Assembly (NCBI RefSeq): GCF_003696235.1
Contig: NZ_RFFJ01000001.1
Span: 1-64,000 of the forward strand
Length of the DNA stretch: 64,000 bases
Direction: 5' to 3'
DNA from: Streptomyces triticirhizae
GTDB lineage: Bacteria; Actinomycetota; Actinomycetes; Streptomycetales; Streptomycetaceae
Part shown: in pieces, positions 37,201 through 44,532 of the stretch
Layout of the letters: each line of letters opens with the position of its first letter
Position numbering within the stretch: position 1 is the stretch's first letter
Program-made: the position numbers and the translations under genes
Notes under the pieces: model-generated
What the model was told of the DNA's origin: nothing
What the model saw: the letters and a program-made list of their open reading frames with translations, nothing else
Databases searched by the model: none

Positions 37201-37907
37201 TGGACGAGGCCGGCCACGACCGGCCGCCGGCACCGCGGACCCACGAGGAGCAGCGCTGGTACCGCACCGGGGCACGCGGCCGGTTCCGTCCCGACGGGAC
37301 GCTTGAGGTGCGAGGCGGCCCTAGGCGTCGGGTGACCGTCGCCGGGCGACCGGTCGAACTCGACGAGGTCGAGGCCGCGTTGGAGGCCCACCCCGCCGTC
37401 GGCCACGCCGTGGTGGTCCCCCTCGGGGAGCAGCGCGGGCGTCGCCCGCACGCCTGGGTCGTCCCCGCCGGTGACGCCCCCGTCGAGACCGGCGACCTGT
37501 CGCGCCACCTCGGCGACCTCCTGCCGCCCCACGCGGTGCCCACCCACGTCGACCTCCTGGACCGCCTGCCCCTGACGACGGACGGCCGGCCCGACCGCGT
37601 CGCGCTGGCTGCGGAGGCGACCGCCGCCGCGGGAGCGTCCGGCCCGCCGCGCACCGACGTCGAGAAGCGGATCGCGTCCCTGTGGTCCGAGACGCTCGGG
37701 CGCCAGGTCACCGACCGGTACGCCAACTTCTTCGCCGAGGGCGGCGACAGCCTCAGCGCGCTGCGGCTGGTCGCCGCCGTCAACACCTCCCTGGGCGTGG
37801 ACGTTTCCGTTCGCGCCTTCCTCGCCGCCGCCACCCTCGCCGACCTGGCCGCCCGGGTCGAGAGCTGTCAGCCGACGCACATCCCGGAAGAGAGCGGAAT
37901 CATATGA
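31215..37907 (+). CDS. NRPS: ArCP-Cy-A-PCP-Cy-A(degenerate)-PCP
   Basis: 2230 aa. Domains by motif: ArCP (Ser68 in LDSLGL); Cy1 with DxxxxD at D268/D273; A1 (~600-1080) with TSGSTGVPKG and intact NGKPDR; PCP1 (Ser1132); Cy2 with D1322/D1327; A* (~1640-2130); PCP2 (Ser2179). A* has lost the phosphate loop (SGGEGTSPAR), the catalytic Asp (YRTGARG, Ala2020) and the A10 Lys (DGRPDR, Arg2125), so it should be inactive. A1 residues read DMYNLGLVH, a mix of Cys- and Thr-type codes. It builds salicyl-(oxa/thia)zoline-thiazoline. GTG start. ATGA overlap with NRPS2. Confidence 0.93.
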   Translation: MSTTTHPAGQASTRRPRRRRSAPVTDATGTRRATTDGPEVLATVAALLEVSVDDIGPGDDLFELGLDSLGLIRLTAEWRRRGFAVNFEQLAEAPTVSDWTGLLNAAIGPQPPDAPRAEQEDGRARPATGDVESQPSFPLGLMQHAYWIGRRDEQPLGGVGAHFYAELDGSGVEPERLADAVTQLRRRHEMLRVTVLDDGHQRVLDRRIEPAVTVHDLRRRPAEEVETFLAETRDRLTHRRMDVENGEVFDVALSLLPGGATRLHLDLDMVAADAASMRILLADLQRLYVDPAAELPTLTTGYGAYLRRAQEERAKEREEARAWWAARLSDISAPPALPAVVDPLSPESAAERFRHTMRLHHRLDADHTARLYAAARRHGLTPTAVLATAFAEVMAAWSAEPRFFLNLPLFHRDSATPDAELLVGDFSSSILLEVDLSAARPFAAQAKDVQSRLRAAIAHGAYSGVEVLRDMARAGGGAPVLAPVVYTSALGLGEVYDRPVRETFGEPSWIISQGPQVWLDAQVTELAGGLLLNWDVREQVFAPGTVQAAFDACVALLDGLLNDEESWGRPVGPQLPAAQRRVRERVNDTAAPIADTRLHEGFHRTAAEHPERVALIDESGRPRTYHCLARWAGQISALLLAQGVRPGDPVVVSLPRGAAQVAAVLGVLGAGATYVPVGVGQPEHRAALVLGAAEATAVLTDERHRERWRRVAGEALAVLPVEQAGRLVPAEPALDQPADSLAYVLFTSGSTGVPKGVEVSHRAAMNTLGAINARFRVGPDDRGLALAELDFDMSVYDIFGPLSAGGSVVLVGEEAQRDAPHWATLVREAGVTVVNCVPALLEMLLTAAEAGTELGNSLRLVLLGGDWVGLDQPGRLRALVPGARTVALGGMTEAAVHSTVFEVDEVDPGWSSVPWGVPLPNMRARVVDARGRDCPDWVPGELWISGTGLAAGYRGDPRRTAERFVHHAGHRWYRTGDRARYRADGVLEFLGRADHQVKLRGYRIELGEVEAAAVGHPDVHAAVALVTGDPARLVLVVAGRAAREDVLCHLRAHLPAYMVPSQVTVVETLPLTRNGKPDRARAAELADGERAVRAGAAPSGWAETVVARVWSHVLGVADIAREDSFFALGGDSLLATRVIVALRRAGVGGAGVARLFSRPRLAEFAAGLTRQTAPEEVLAQGDPERRHEPFPPTDVQRAFWIGRDDRLPLGGVGTYHYSEFDGVDVDPHRMERAWRRLVQRHEMLRAVFDEDGRQRILPTVPDHPIAVTSVTSEEAAEAELARLREESSHRRLDPTRWPLFDLRAVRYPREGRIRTRLAIGLDYIALDGASIILLYGELDALYRDPNAPLPPIDVSFRDYVLQVVPDAEAVRRARAYWLDRLEHLPPAPALPLAKDPSTLAHPRFTRRARPLAADRWERLRERAARHQLTPSVVLLLCYVEVLAVWSDRTGVTVNLTLFNRLPVHPHIHRVVGDFTSVSLIGHRPAPGEDWLTAAHRLQRTMAEDLDHREESAIWLMQELARRTGTVEAAMPVVFSSSVGVGEREAKDLSESFPAKVYGISQTPQVMLDNQVTEAAGGIVVSWDAVEELFLPGTLDAMFDTYCRLLDRLVDDGEWAGPLPVVLPERQRPRRRELTAFTASGPGETLHAAFFRQAVADPARTALVLPGASLTHGAVAGRALRVAAALAARGIGPGDTVALALAAGQEQVTAALGVLRAGAAFAACAPDTPPDVRRARLLAAGVALAIADSPQQEGAWPTVTLAELLAGNDTPPPRDVKDPDAPALCVLSGGEGTSPARAVRHSHRAALAPLAALRDRLGLDRNDRGLALHGLDSHPALFDVFGLLGTGATLVLPGAEERADPGAWRRLVARHQVTVWNGTPWQLGALLGGSPDAPDTVLGRLRLALVSGDRVPSGLPALLGERVGAHCRLVPLGTVPGAAGWTSLLATDGEPGPDSAFPRGTPLAGHLHRVVDALGGDCPEWVVGEVLLGGVGAPVEVDEAGHDRPPAPRTHEEQRWYRTGARGRFRPDGTLEVRGGPRRRVTVAGRPVELDEVEAALEAHPAVGHAVVVPLGEQRGRRPHAWVVPAGDAPVETGDLSRHLGDLLPPHAVPTHVDLLDRLPLTTDGRPDRVALAAEATAAAGASGPPRTDVEKRIASLWSETLGRQVTDRYANFFAEGGDSLSALRLVAAVNTSLGVDVSVRAFLAAATLADLAARVESCQPTHIPEESGII

Positions 37908-40900
37908 AGGCCCAGCAGATCGTCTCCGACCTGGAGAAGGACGGCATCCGGCTCTGGACGGAGGACGGCCAGCTCCGCTTCCGTGCCCCACGGGGGGCGC
38001 TGACCGAGGAGCGGCGGGACCTGCTCCGCGCCCACCGGGACGAGGTCCTGGCCCATCTGGCCGCCCGGGCCGGCGCGGCCCGCATCGTCCCCGACCGCGC
38101 CTCGGCCCACGCGCCCTTCCCGCTCACCGACATCCAGGCCGCCTACCTGGTGGGGCGCGGCGAGGCCTACGGCTACGGGGGAGTGGCCTGTCACGTCTAC
38201 CTCGAAATGGCGTACCCGGCGCGGACGGACCCGGAGCGCCTGAACGAGGCGTGGTGGGCCGTCGTCCGCCGTCACGACATGCTTCGCGCCCTCGTGCGTC
38301 CCGACGGTTCCCAGGAGGTGCTGCCCGAACTCCCCGAGGTGCCCGTCGAGCGGCGCGACCTGCGCGGCGCACCGGCCGACGAGGTGGAACGGCGGATCGC
38401 CGAGGTGCGGGAGGAACTGGCCACCCGGGTGCCGCCCACCGACGAGCCGCCCCTGTTCGCCGTGCGCTTCACCCACTCCGACGAGGCTCTGCTCCTCCAC
38501 CTCTCCATGGACCAGCTGATCGTCGACTACGCCAGCCTGCTGCTGGTGCTCGCCGAGTTGGAGGACGTCTACCACGGCAGGCCGCTGCGCCCGCTGGAGG
38601 TCGGCTTCCGCGACTACGTGCTCACGCGGCGGCAACAGAGCCTGACGTCGGAGTACGACCGCCACCGCGCCTACTGGCTGGACCGGCTGCCCGAGCTGCC
38701 CAACGCCCCCGAACTGCCCCTCGCGCAGGGCGCCGAACGGCCCGGCCCGTTCACCCGCTTCGAGGCGGTGCTCGACCCCGACCGGGCGCGGGCGTTCGCC
38801 GACCACGCCGCCGCCCACGGGCTGACCGTCTCCGCCGCTGTCCTCGCCGCCTACGCCGAGGTCGTCGGCCGCTGGAGCGGCGGCCCGCGCTTCACGCTGA
38901 ACGTGCCCACCTTCACCCGCCTCCCGCTGCACGAGCAGGTCGACCAACTGGTGGGCGACTTCACCGCGGTCGAACTGCTCGCCGTGGACCTGAGCGAGGA
39001 GAGCGGCTTCGCCGAGCGCGCGCGTGCCCTGAGCGCGACCCTGCTGGAGGACCTCTCCCACGGCCTGTTCACCGGCAGCCAGGTGCTCAACGAACTGAGC
39101 CGGGCCAGCGGCGCATCGGGGCCGCTGCTGATGCCGGTCGTCTTCACCAGCACCCTCGGCTCGGCCACGACCAGGCGGCCGGAGGGCGAGGTCCGCTACG
39201 CCAGGACCCAGACGCCCCAGGTGTGGCTGGACTGCCAGGTGATGGAGCGCGGCGACCGGCTCGCCCTCAGCTGGGACGTGCGGCTGGGCGTCCTCGCCGG
39301 CAGCACGGCCGAGGACATGTTCGAGGCGTTCACCGCGCTGGTCACCGCCCTCGCCGACGACCCGGCCGCCTGGGAGGCCCCGGCCCGCGTCGAACTCCCC
39401 GAGACGACCCGGGCGGTGCGCGAGCGGGTCAACGACACGGCCGTCCCGGCGCACCGGGCCCGCCTTCAGGACGGCGTGCTGGAGACCGCGCGGCACAACC
39501 CGGATCGGGTCGCCGTGATCGCCCACGACCGCTCGCTGACCTACCGCGAACTGGTCGAGCACGCCCAGGGCGTTGCCAGGGCGCTCCGTGTCGCCGGGGT
39601 CGGCCCGGGCGACACCGTCGCCCTCTGCCTGGACAAGGGGTGGGAACAGCCGGTCGCGGTGCTCGGCGTCCTGCTGGCCGGCGGCGCCTACCTGCCGGTG
39701 GACACCAACCAGCCCAGGCTGCGCCGGGAGGCCGTCCTCACCGACGCGAAGGCCGCGGCCCAACTCACCCAGTCCTGGCTCGACGTCGGACACGACCGAC
39801 CGGAGGGCCCACCGGTGATCCCGGTGGACTCCTGTCCGCCCTCCTCAACTCCCCCCGAGGACCCGGGGACCGCACCGGACGACCTGGCCTACGTGATCTA
39901 CACGTCCGGCTCCACCGGCGCCCCCAAGGGCGTGATGATCAGCCACGCCGCCGCGCTGAACACGATCGCCGACATCAACCACCGCTTCGCGCTCACTCCC
40001 GACGACCGGGTCCTCGCGCTCGCCCAGCTCGGCTTCGACCTGTCCGTCTACGACCTCTTCGGCCCGTTCGCCGTGGGGGCCGCGACGGTCCTGCCCGCCC
40101 CCGAGCGCAGGGGCGACCCCTCCCACTGGGCCGAGATCGTGCGGGCCCGGGACGTCACCGTCTGGAACTCCGTTCCCGGCCAGTTCCAGATGCTCCACGA
40201 CTACCTGCGGGCCGACGACCCGCCGCTGCCCTCACTGCGGCTGGCCCTCCTCTCCGGCGACTGGATACCGCCCAGGCTGCCGGCGGCCGCCGCCCGTTGG
40301 GCGCCGTCGGCGGAGATCCACAGCCTGGGCGGGGCGACGGAGGCATCCATCTGGTCCATCCACCACGCCATCGCCCCGGAGGACGCCGAACGACCCAGCA
40401 TCCCCTATGGCAGGCCGCTGGCCAACCAGACCTTCCACGTGGTGGACCACCTGATGCGCCCCTGCCCCGACCTGGTGCCGGGAGAGCTGTACATCGGCGG
40501 CGTCGGGCTGGCCCTGGGCTACCTCGGGGACGCCCAGCGGACCGCCGAACGCTTCGTTCGCCACCCGGTGACCGGCGACCGGCTCTACCGCACCGGTGAC
40601 CTGGGCCGCTACCACACCGACGGCACGATCGAGTTCCTGGGCCGGAACGACCAGCAGGTCAAGATCCGTGGGTACCGGATCGAGCTGGGGGAGATCCAGT
40701 CCGTCGTCGAGGACCTGCCCACGGTCGGCGCCGCCGCCGTGGTCGTCGCCGGCGGCCGGGGTGACGCCGCCAGCGCGGCCTCGCGCGCCCTGGCCGGCTT
40801 CGTCGAGCCGGCGCGCCTGGCCTTGGCCCGGCCCACGCCCCCGGAGTGGCGCCGGACCGTGGACCACGCCATGGCGGAGGCGCTGGCCGAGATCGACACC

Positions 40901-43393
40901 GACCGACTCGCCGTGTTCCGCGACGCGTTGGCGGAGGCCGCGCGCCACGCCATGGCCCGGGCCCTCGCGCGCGCCTTCGCCACGGCGGAAGGACCGCTCG
41001 ACGCCGACCGGATCTGCGCGACGTTGGAGGTCCTGCCCGCGCACCGGCGCCTGGTGCGAAGGTGGCTGCGCGGGTTGGTCGCCGCCGGATGGCTCACCGA
41101 GGCCCCCGAGGGCGGCTACCTCGACCTGCGGGTGCCGGACGAGGCGGACACCACCGAGCGGTGGGAGCGGGCCGCCGCCCTGGAGCGGGAGACCGGTTGG
41201 AGCGCGGACCTGTTCGCCACCGTGCGCGACGCGGCGCGCGCGCTCCCCAGACTGCTGACCGGCCGTCACGAGGCCGACGAACTCCCGTTCTCGGGTGCGT
41301 CCTCCGACGCGCTGGCCGCCGCCTACCGCGCCAACGCCCCCGCCCGCGCCCTCCACCGGGTGTTGGCCACCGGGGTCGCCGACCTCGTCCGCCGCTCCGG
41401 CCCGGAGCCGGCGCGCGTCCTGGAGGTCGGGCTCAGGGGCGGCGGCGCCGTCGGCGACGTGCTGGCCGCCCTCGACGGAACGGGCCCCGCCGCCGTCGAG
41501 TACCTGGCCACCGACCCCTCCGCACGGGAACGCGCCGAGGTAGAGCGCCGATTCGCCGACGACCCGCGCGTGCGGACCGTCGCCTTCGACCCCGAGCTCG
41601 ACCCGCGCGCCCAGGGCTTCACGCCCAACTCCGTCGACGTGCTGGTGTGCGTCGGCGTCCTGGACAATCTCAGCGACGTGCCGGCCGCCCTGCGCCGGCT
41701 CCGGACCCTGGTGGCCCCCGGGGGCTGGCTCGTCCTGGCACAGAACACGGACGACGACGACCCGGCGGTGCGCGTCTCCACCGAGTTCCTGCCCGAGCAC
41801 GCGGGGCCGTTCGCCGACCTGCGCGAGGAAGAGGAACGGACGTTCCTGAGCGCCGAGCAGTGGACCGCGCTGCTGAGCGAGGACGCGGGCCAGGCCGTCG
41901 CCGCCTTCCCCGCCCCGGGACCGGTGGCCGAGGCGTTCGGGCAGCGGCTCTACTTCGCGCGGCCCAAGCCGGACCGCGCGCCGGTCACCCCGGCGTCGCT
42001 GATCGCCCACGCCCAGGAGAGGCTGCCGGAGTACGCCGTGCCCGGCCGGTGGCAGGTCCTCGACGAACTGCCCCGCACCGCCAACGGCAAGGTCGACCGC
42101 GCCCTGTTGGAACGCTGGGCCGAGACACCGGAACAGGGCACGAGTGCCCCGGGCGCCCAGCAGCCCCGCGACGACCTGGAACGCGCACTCGCCGCCCTGT
42201 GGTCGGAACTGCTGGGCCACGAGAGCGTCGGCCGTGACGACGACCTCTTCGCGCTCGGCGGCGACTCCCTACTGGTGGCCCGGATCGTCGGCCGGCTCAG
42301 GGACGGTCTGGCGGGCGTGGAGAACGGTGAGTGGGACCTTGAGTGGGAGGTTGTCCTGCGCCACCTGCTGCGTCGGCCGACCGTCGCCGGACTCGCCGCC
42401 TATCTGCGAGAGGTCGGCACGGGCGAGGACGGGGGTCGGCCTGTTGAGGCGACGCCCGTCGTCCCGCTGCGGGAGGCGCCGGGGCCCGCCACCGTGCTGG
42501 TGCACGCCGGAACGGGCACGCTGCTGCCCTACCGCCCACTGATCACCCGCCTCCGCGCCGCCCTGACCGGGGACAACGCCCTGGTGGGACTGGAGATCCC
42601 GGAGCTCGAGGCGTTCCTGAACGCCGATGCCACCGGGCTGATCGACCGGCTCGCCGCCCGCTACGCCAGGGCCCTGAGGGACGCCGGCCATGACCGGTTC
42701 GACATCGTCGGCTACTGCGTCGGCGGGGTGATCGCCACCGAGGTCGCCCGGGTGCTGGCGGAGTCCGGGGCCGAGGTGCGGACCCTCACGGTGATCAGCA
42801 GCCACAGCCCGACCTTCCGGATCGACGACGAACTGCTGTCGGAGTACTCCTTCGCCCTGATGATGGGCATGGACCTCGCCCACATCGGCTTCCCCGCCGA
42901 CCAGGACCGGGTGGGCGCGGCCGTCGGCGCCGTCCTGGAACGTTCCCCCGACGCGGTCTCCGACGGGGCGGTCGCCTCGCTCGACGGCGCGTACGCCGAC
43001 ATCGGGGAGGCGTTCGCCGCCATGGAGTCCCTGCCCCGGATGGCCCGCGTGGCGAGGATGGTCGAGGCGCTGCCGCCCGAACTGGCCGACACCTACCAGC
43101 CCGAGGGGCTGCTCCGCGCACTGCGCACCTACCAGCAGTCCACGTTCGCGCTCAGCCGGCACCGCGCCGAGCCCTACGCCGGGGACATCACCTTCCTGCG
43201 GCACAACGGCGCCTACCCGTTCCCCGGCAGCGCCGACACCGTCACCGACCACTGGGCGAGGATCTGCCTGGGCGAGCTGCGCACCCGCGACATCCCCGGG
43301 GAGCACTTCACCTGCATGACCGGCGACAACGTGCCCACCGTCTTCAGCCACCTGAGTGAACTGATCGAGGGGATCGGGGAGATGACGTCATGA
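37904..43393 (+). CDS. NRPS: TubC docking-Cy-A[MT-like]-PCP-TE
   Basis: 1829 aa. Residues 1-55 are a TubC-type N-terminal docking domain (MKAQQIVSDLEKDGIRLW), expected to meet the NRPS1 C-terminus. Then Cy3 (D203/D208), A domain (TSGSTGAPKG near 667) with selectivity residues DLYNLSLIW, the classical Cys code. An MT-fold insert lies between A8 and A10 (~1120-1320; SAM-site-like VLEVGLRGGG is atypical). PCP (Ser1455) and a C-terminal thioesterase with GYCVGG, so Cys1605 replaces the usual Ser. It adds the last cysteine, cyclises it, and releases the product. Pyochelin/yersiniabactin logic. Confidence 0.93.
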   Translation: MKAQQIVSDLEKDGIRLWTEDGQLRFRAPRGALTEERRDLLRAHRDEVLAHLAARAGAARIVPDRASAHAPFPLTDIQAAYLVGRGEAYGYGGVACHVYLEMAYPARTDPERLNEAWWAVVRRHDMLRALVRPDGSQEVLPELPEVPVERRDLRGAPADEVERRIAEVREELATRVPPTDEPPLFAVRFTHSDEALLLHLSMDQLIVDYASLLLVLAELEDVYHGRPLRPLEVGFRDYVLTRRQQSLTSEYDRHRAYWLDRLPELPNAPELPLAQGAERPGPFTRFEAVLDPDRARAFADHAAAHGLTVSAAVLAAYAEVVGRWSGGPRFTLNVPTFTRLPLHEQVDQLVGDFTAVELLAVDLSEESGFAERARALSATLLEDLSHGLFTGSQVLNELSRASGASGPLLMPVVFTSTLGSATTRRPEGEVRYARTQTPQVWLDCQVMERGDRLALSWDVRLGVLAGSTAEDMFEAFTALVTALADDPAAWEAPARVELPETTRAVRERVNDTAVPAHRARLQDGVLETARHNPDRVAVIAHDRSLTYRELVEHAQGVARALRVAGVGPGDTVALCLDKGWEQPVAVLGVLLAGGAYLPVDTNQPRLRREAVLTDAKAAAQLTQSWLDVGHDRPEGPPVIPVDSCPPSSTPPEDPGTAPDDLAYVIYTSGSTGAPKGVMISHAAALNTIADINHRFALTPDDRVLALAQLGFDLSVYDLFGPFAVGAATVLPAPERRGDPSHWAEIVRARDVTVWNSVPGQFQMLHDYLRADDPPLPSLRLALLSGDWIPPRLPAAAARWAPSAEIHSLGGATEASIWSIHHAIAPEDAERPSIPYGRPLANQTFHVVDHLMRPCPDLVPGELYIGGVGLALGYLGDAQRTAERFVRHPVTGDRLYRTGDLGRYHTDGTIEFLGRNDQQVKIRGYRIELGEIQSVVEDLPTVGAAAVVVAGGRGDAASAASRALAGFVEPARLALARPTPPEWRRTVDHAMAEALAEIDTDRLAVFRDALAEAARHAMARALARAFATAEGPLDADRICATLEVLPAHRRLVRRWLRGLVAAGWLTEAPEGGYLDLRVPDEADTTERWERAAALERETGWSADLFATVRDAARALPRLLTGRHEADELPFSGASSDALAAAYRANAPARALHRVLATGVADLVRRSGPEPARVLEVGLRGGGAVGDVLAALDGTGPAAVEYLATDPSARERAEVERRFADDPRVRTVAFDPELDPRAQGFTPNSVDVLVCVGVLDNLSDVPAALRRLRTLVAPGGWLVLAQNTDDDDPAVRVSTEFLPEHAGPFADLREEEERTFLSAEQWTALLSEDAGQAVAAFPAPGPVAEAFGQRLYFARPKPDRAPVTPASLIAHAQERLPEYAVPGRWQVLDELPRTANGKVDRALLERWAETPEQGTSAPGAQQPRDDLERALAALWSELLGHESVGRDDDLFALGGDSLLVARIVGRLRDGLAGVENGEWDLEWEVVLRHLLRRPTVAGLAAYLREVGTGEDGGRPVEATPVVPLREAPGPATVLVHAGTGTLLPYRPLITRLRAALTGDNALVGLEIPELEAFLNADATGLIDRLAARYARALRDAGHDRFDIVGYCVGGVIATEVARVLAESGAEVRTLTVISSHSPTFRIDDELLSEYSFALMMGMDLAHIGFPADQDRVGAAVGAVLERSPDAVSDGAVASLDGAYADIGEAFAAMESLPRMARVARMVEALPPELADTYQPEGLLRALRTYQQSTFALSRHRAEPYAGDITFLRHNGAYPFPGSADTVTDHWARICLGELRTRDIPGEHFTCMTGDNVPTVFSHLSELIEGIGEMTS

Positions 43394-44532
43394 TCGCCGT
43401 TCTGGGCGCGTCCGGTGAGGTCGGCCGGCACGCGGTCGAGACCCTGGCGCGCGGCGGGCCCTATCCGCTGCGTCTCGGGGCCCGGCACCCCGAGGCCGTC
43501 ACCGTCGACGCCTCCTGGCGTGACGTGGAGACCGTCGCCGTGGACGCCACCGACCGGGCCTCGCTCGCGGCCTTCTGCCGGGGACAGCGCGTCGTCCTCA
43601 ACTGCGCGGGCCCCAGCTACCTCCTGAAGGAGAAGGTGGCGCGGGCCGCGCTGGCCGCCGGCGCCGACTACGTGGACGTTCTCGGCGACGACCCGGTCGC
43701 CGAAGCCCTCGCGCGCGTCGGCGCGCCAGCCGACGGGCGCACGGTGGTCCTCTCGGCGGGCACCGTTCCCGGCCTCTCCGGCCTGGTGCCACGCCACCTC
43801 GCCCAGTCCCGCGCGCCCGGGACGAGCGGCCCCACCGCGCTGACGGTCCACGCCGGCGGCCTGGAACGGGCGACCCGCACCGTCGCCGCCGACATCCTGC
43901 TCTCCCTGCGGACCGGCGGCCCCGACGGTGAGCCCTACGGGCACCCGCTGGCGATGTGGCGCGGTGGCCGCAGGGAGGTCAGGGCGCTGCGGGCCGAGGA
44001 GGACGCCGAGGTCCCGTTCTTCCCCGGACGCGTGGCGACCCACCCGCTGTTGACCGCCGAGGTCCAACGGCTCGCCGCCGCCCTGGGGTTGACCGAGGCC
44101 CGCTGGTACAACGTCTTCCCGGGGGCCCGGGTCCGCGCCCTGTTCACCACGTTGCCCACCCTGCCGACCGACACCGACGAGCGGCGGCAGGAGGTCGTCG
44201 ACCGGATCATCAGGGCCGGCGAGATCGACCTGGCCGGCCGTACCCCCTACTACCGGCTCGTCGTGGAGCTGTCCGGCCCCGGATGGACCCGTACCGCCGT
44301 GGTCCGCGCCGACGACAGCTATCGGCTCACCGGCGCCGTGGCCGCGGTCGCCGTCCGGGAGGTGCTGGCGGGCCGGGTCGCCCCCGGACTCCACTTCGCG
44401 GCGGAAGCGCTCGATCCCGCCCGGGTGGTGGCCGCCCTGGAACGGGTGGGCGCCGCCGAGTTCGCCGTCTTCGCGGCCAGCACCGGCCAGGACGTCCCGT
44501 CGGTGGGCGCCTTCGAGGACGGTGCCCTGTGA
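43390..44532 (+). CDS. saccharopine dehydrogenase-like NAD(P)-binding protein
   Basis: 380 aa. N-terminal Rossmann motif MIAVLGASGEVGRHAVETLA, followed by a Sacchrp_dh_NADP-type region with VVLNCAGPSYLLKEKVARAAL and YVDVLGDDPVAEAL. The C-terminal half is less conserved. The start overlaps the NRPS2 stop by ATGA, so it is made with the NRPSs. The equivalent gene sits at this place in the coelibactin cluster. Likely an oxidoreductase tailoring the peptide, with its reaction unknown. Confidence 0.8.
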   Translation: MIAVLGASGEVGRHAVETLARGGPYPLRLGARHPEAVTVDASWRDVETVAVDATDRASLAAFCRGQRVVLNCAGPSYLLKEKVARAALAAGADYVDVLGDDPVAEALARVGAPADGRTVVLSAGTVPGLSGLVPRHLAQSRAPGTSGPTALTVHAGGLERATRTVAADILLSLRTGGPDGEPYGHPLAMWRGGRREVRALRAEEDAEVPFFPGRVATHPLLTAEVQRLAAALGLTEARWYNVFPGARVRALFTTLPTLPTDTDERRQEVVDRIIRAGEIDLAGRTPYYRLVVELSGPGWTRTAVVRADDSYRLTGAVAAVAVREVLAGRVAPGLHFAAEALDPARVVAALERVGAAEFAVFAASTGQDVPSVGAFEDGAL

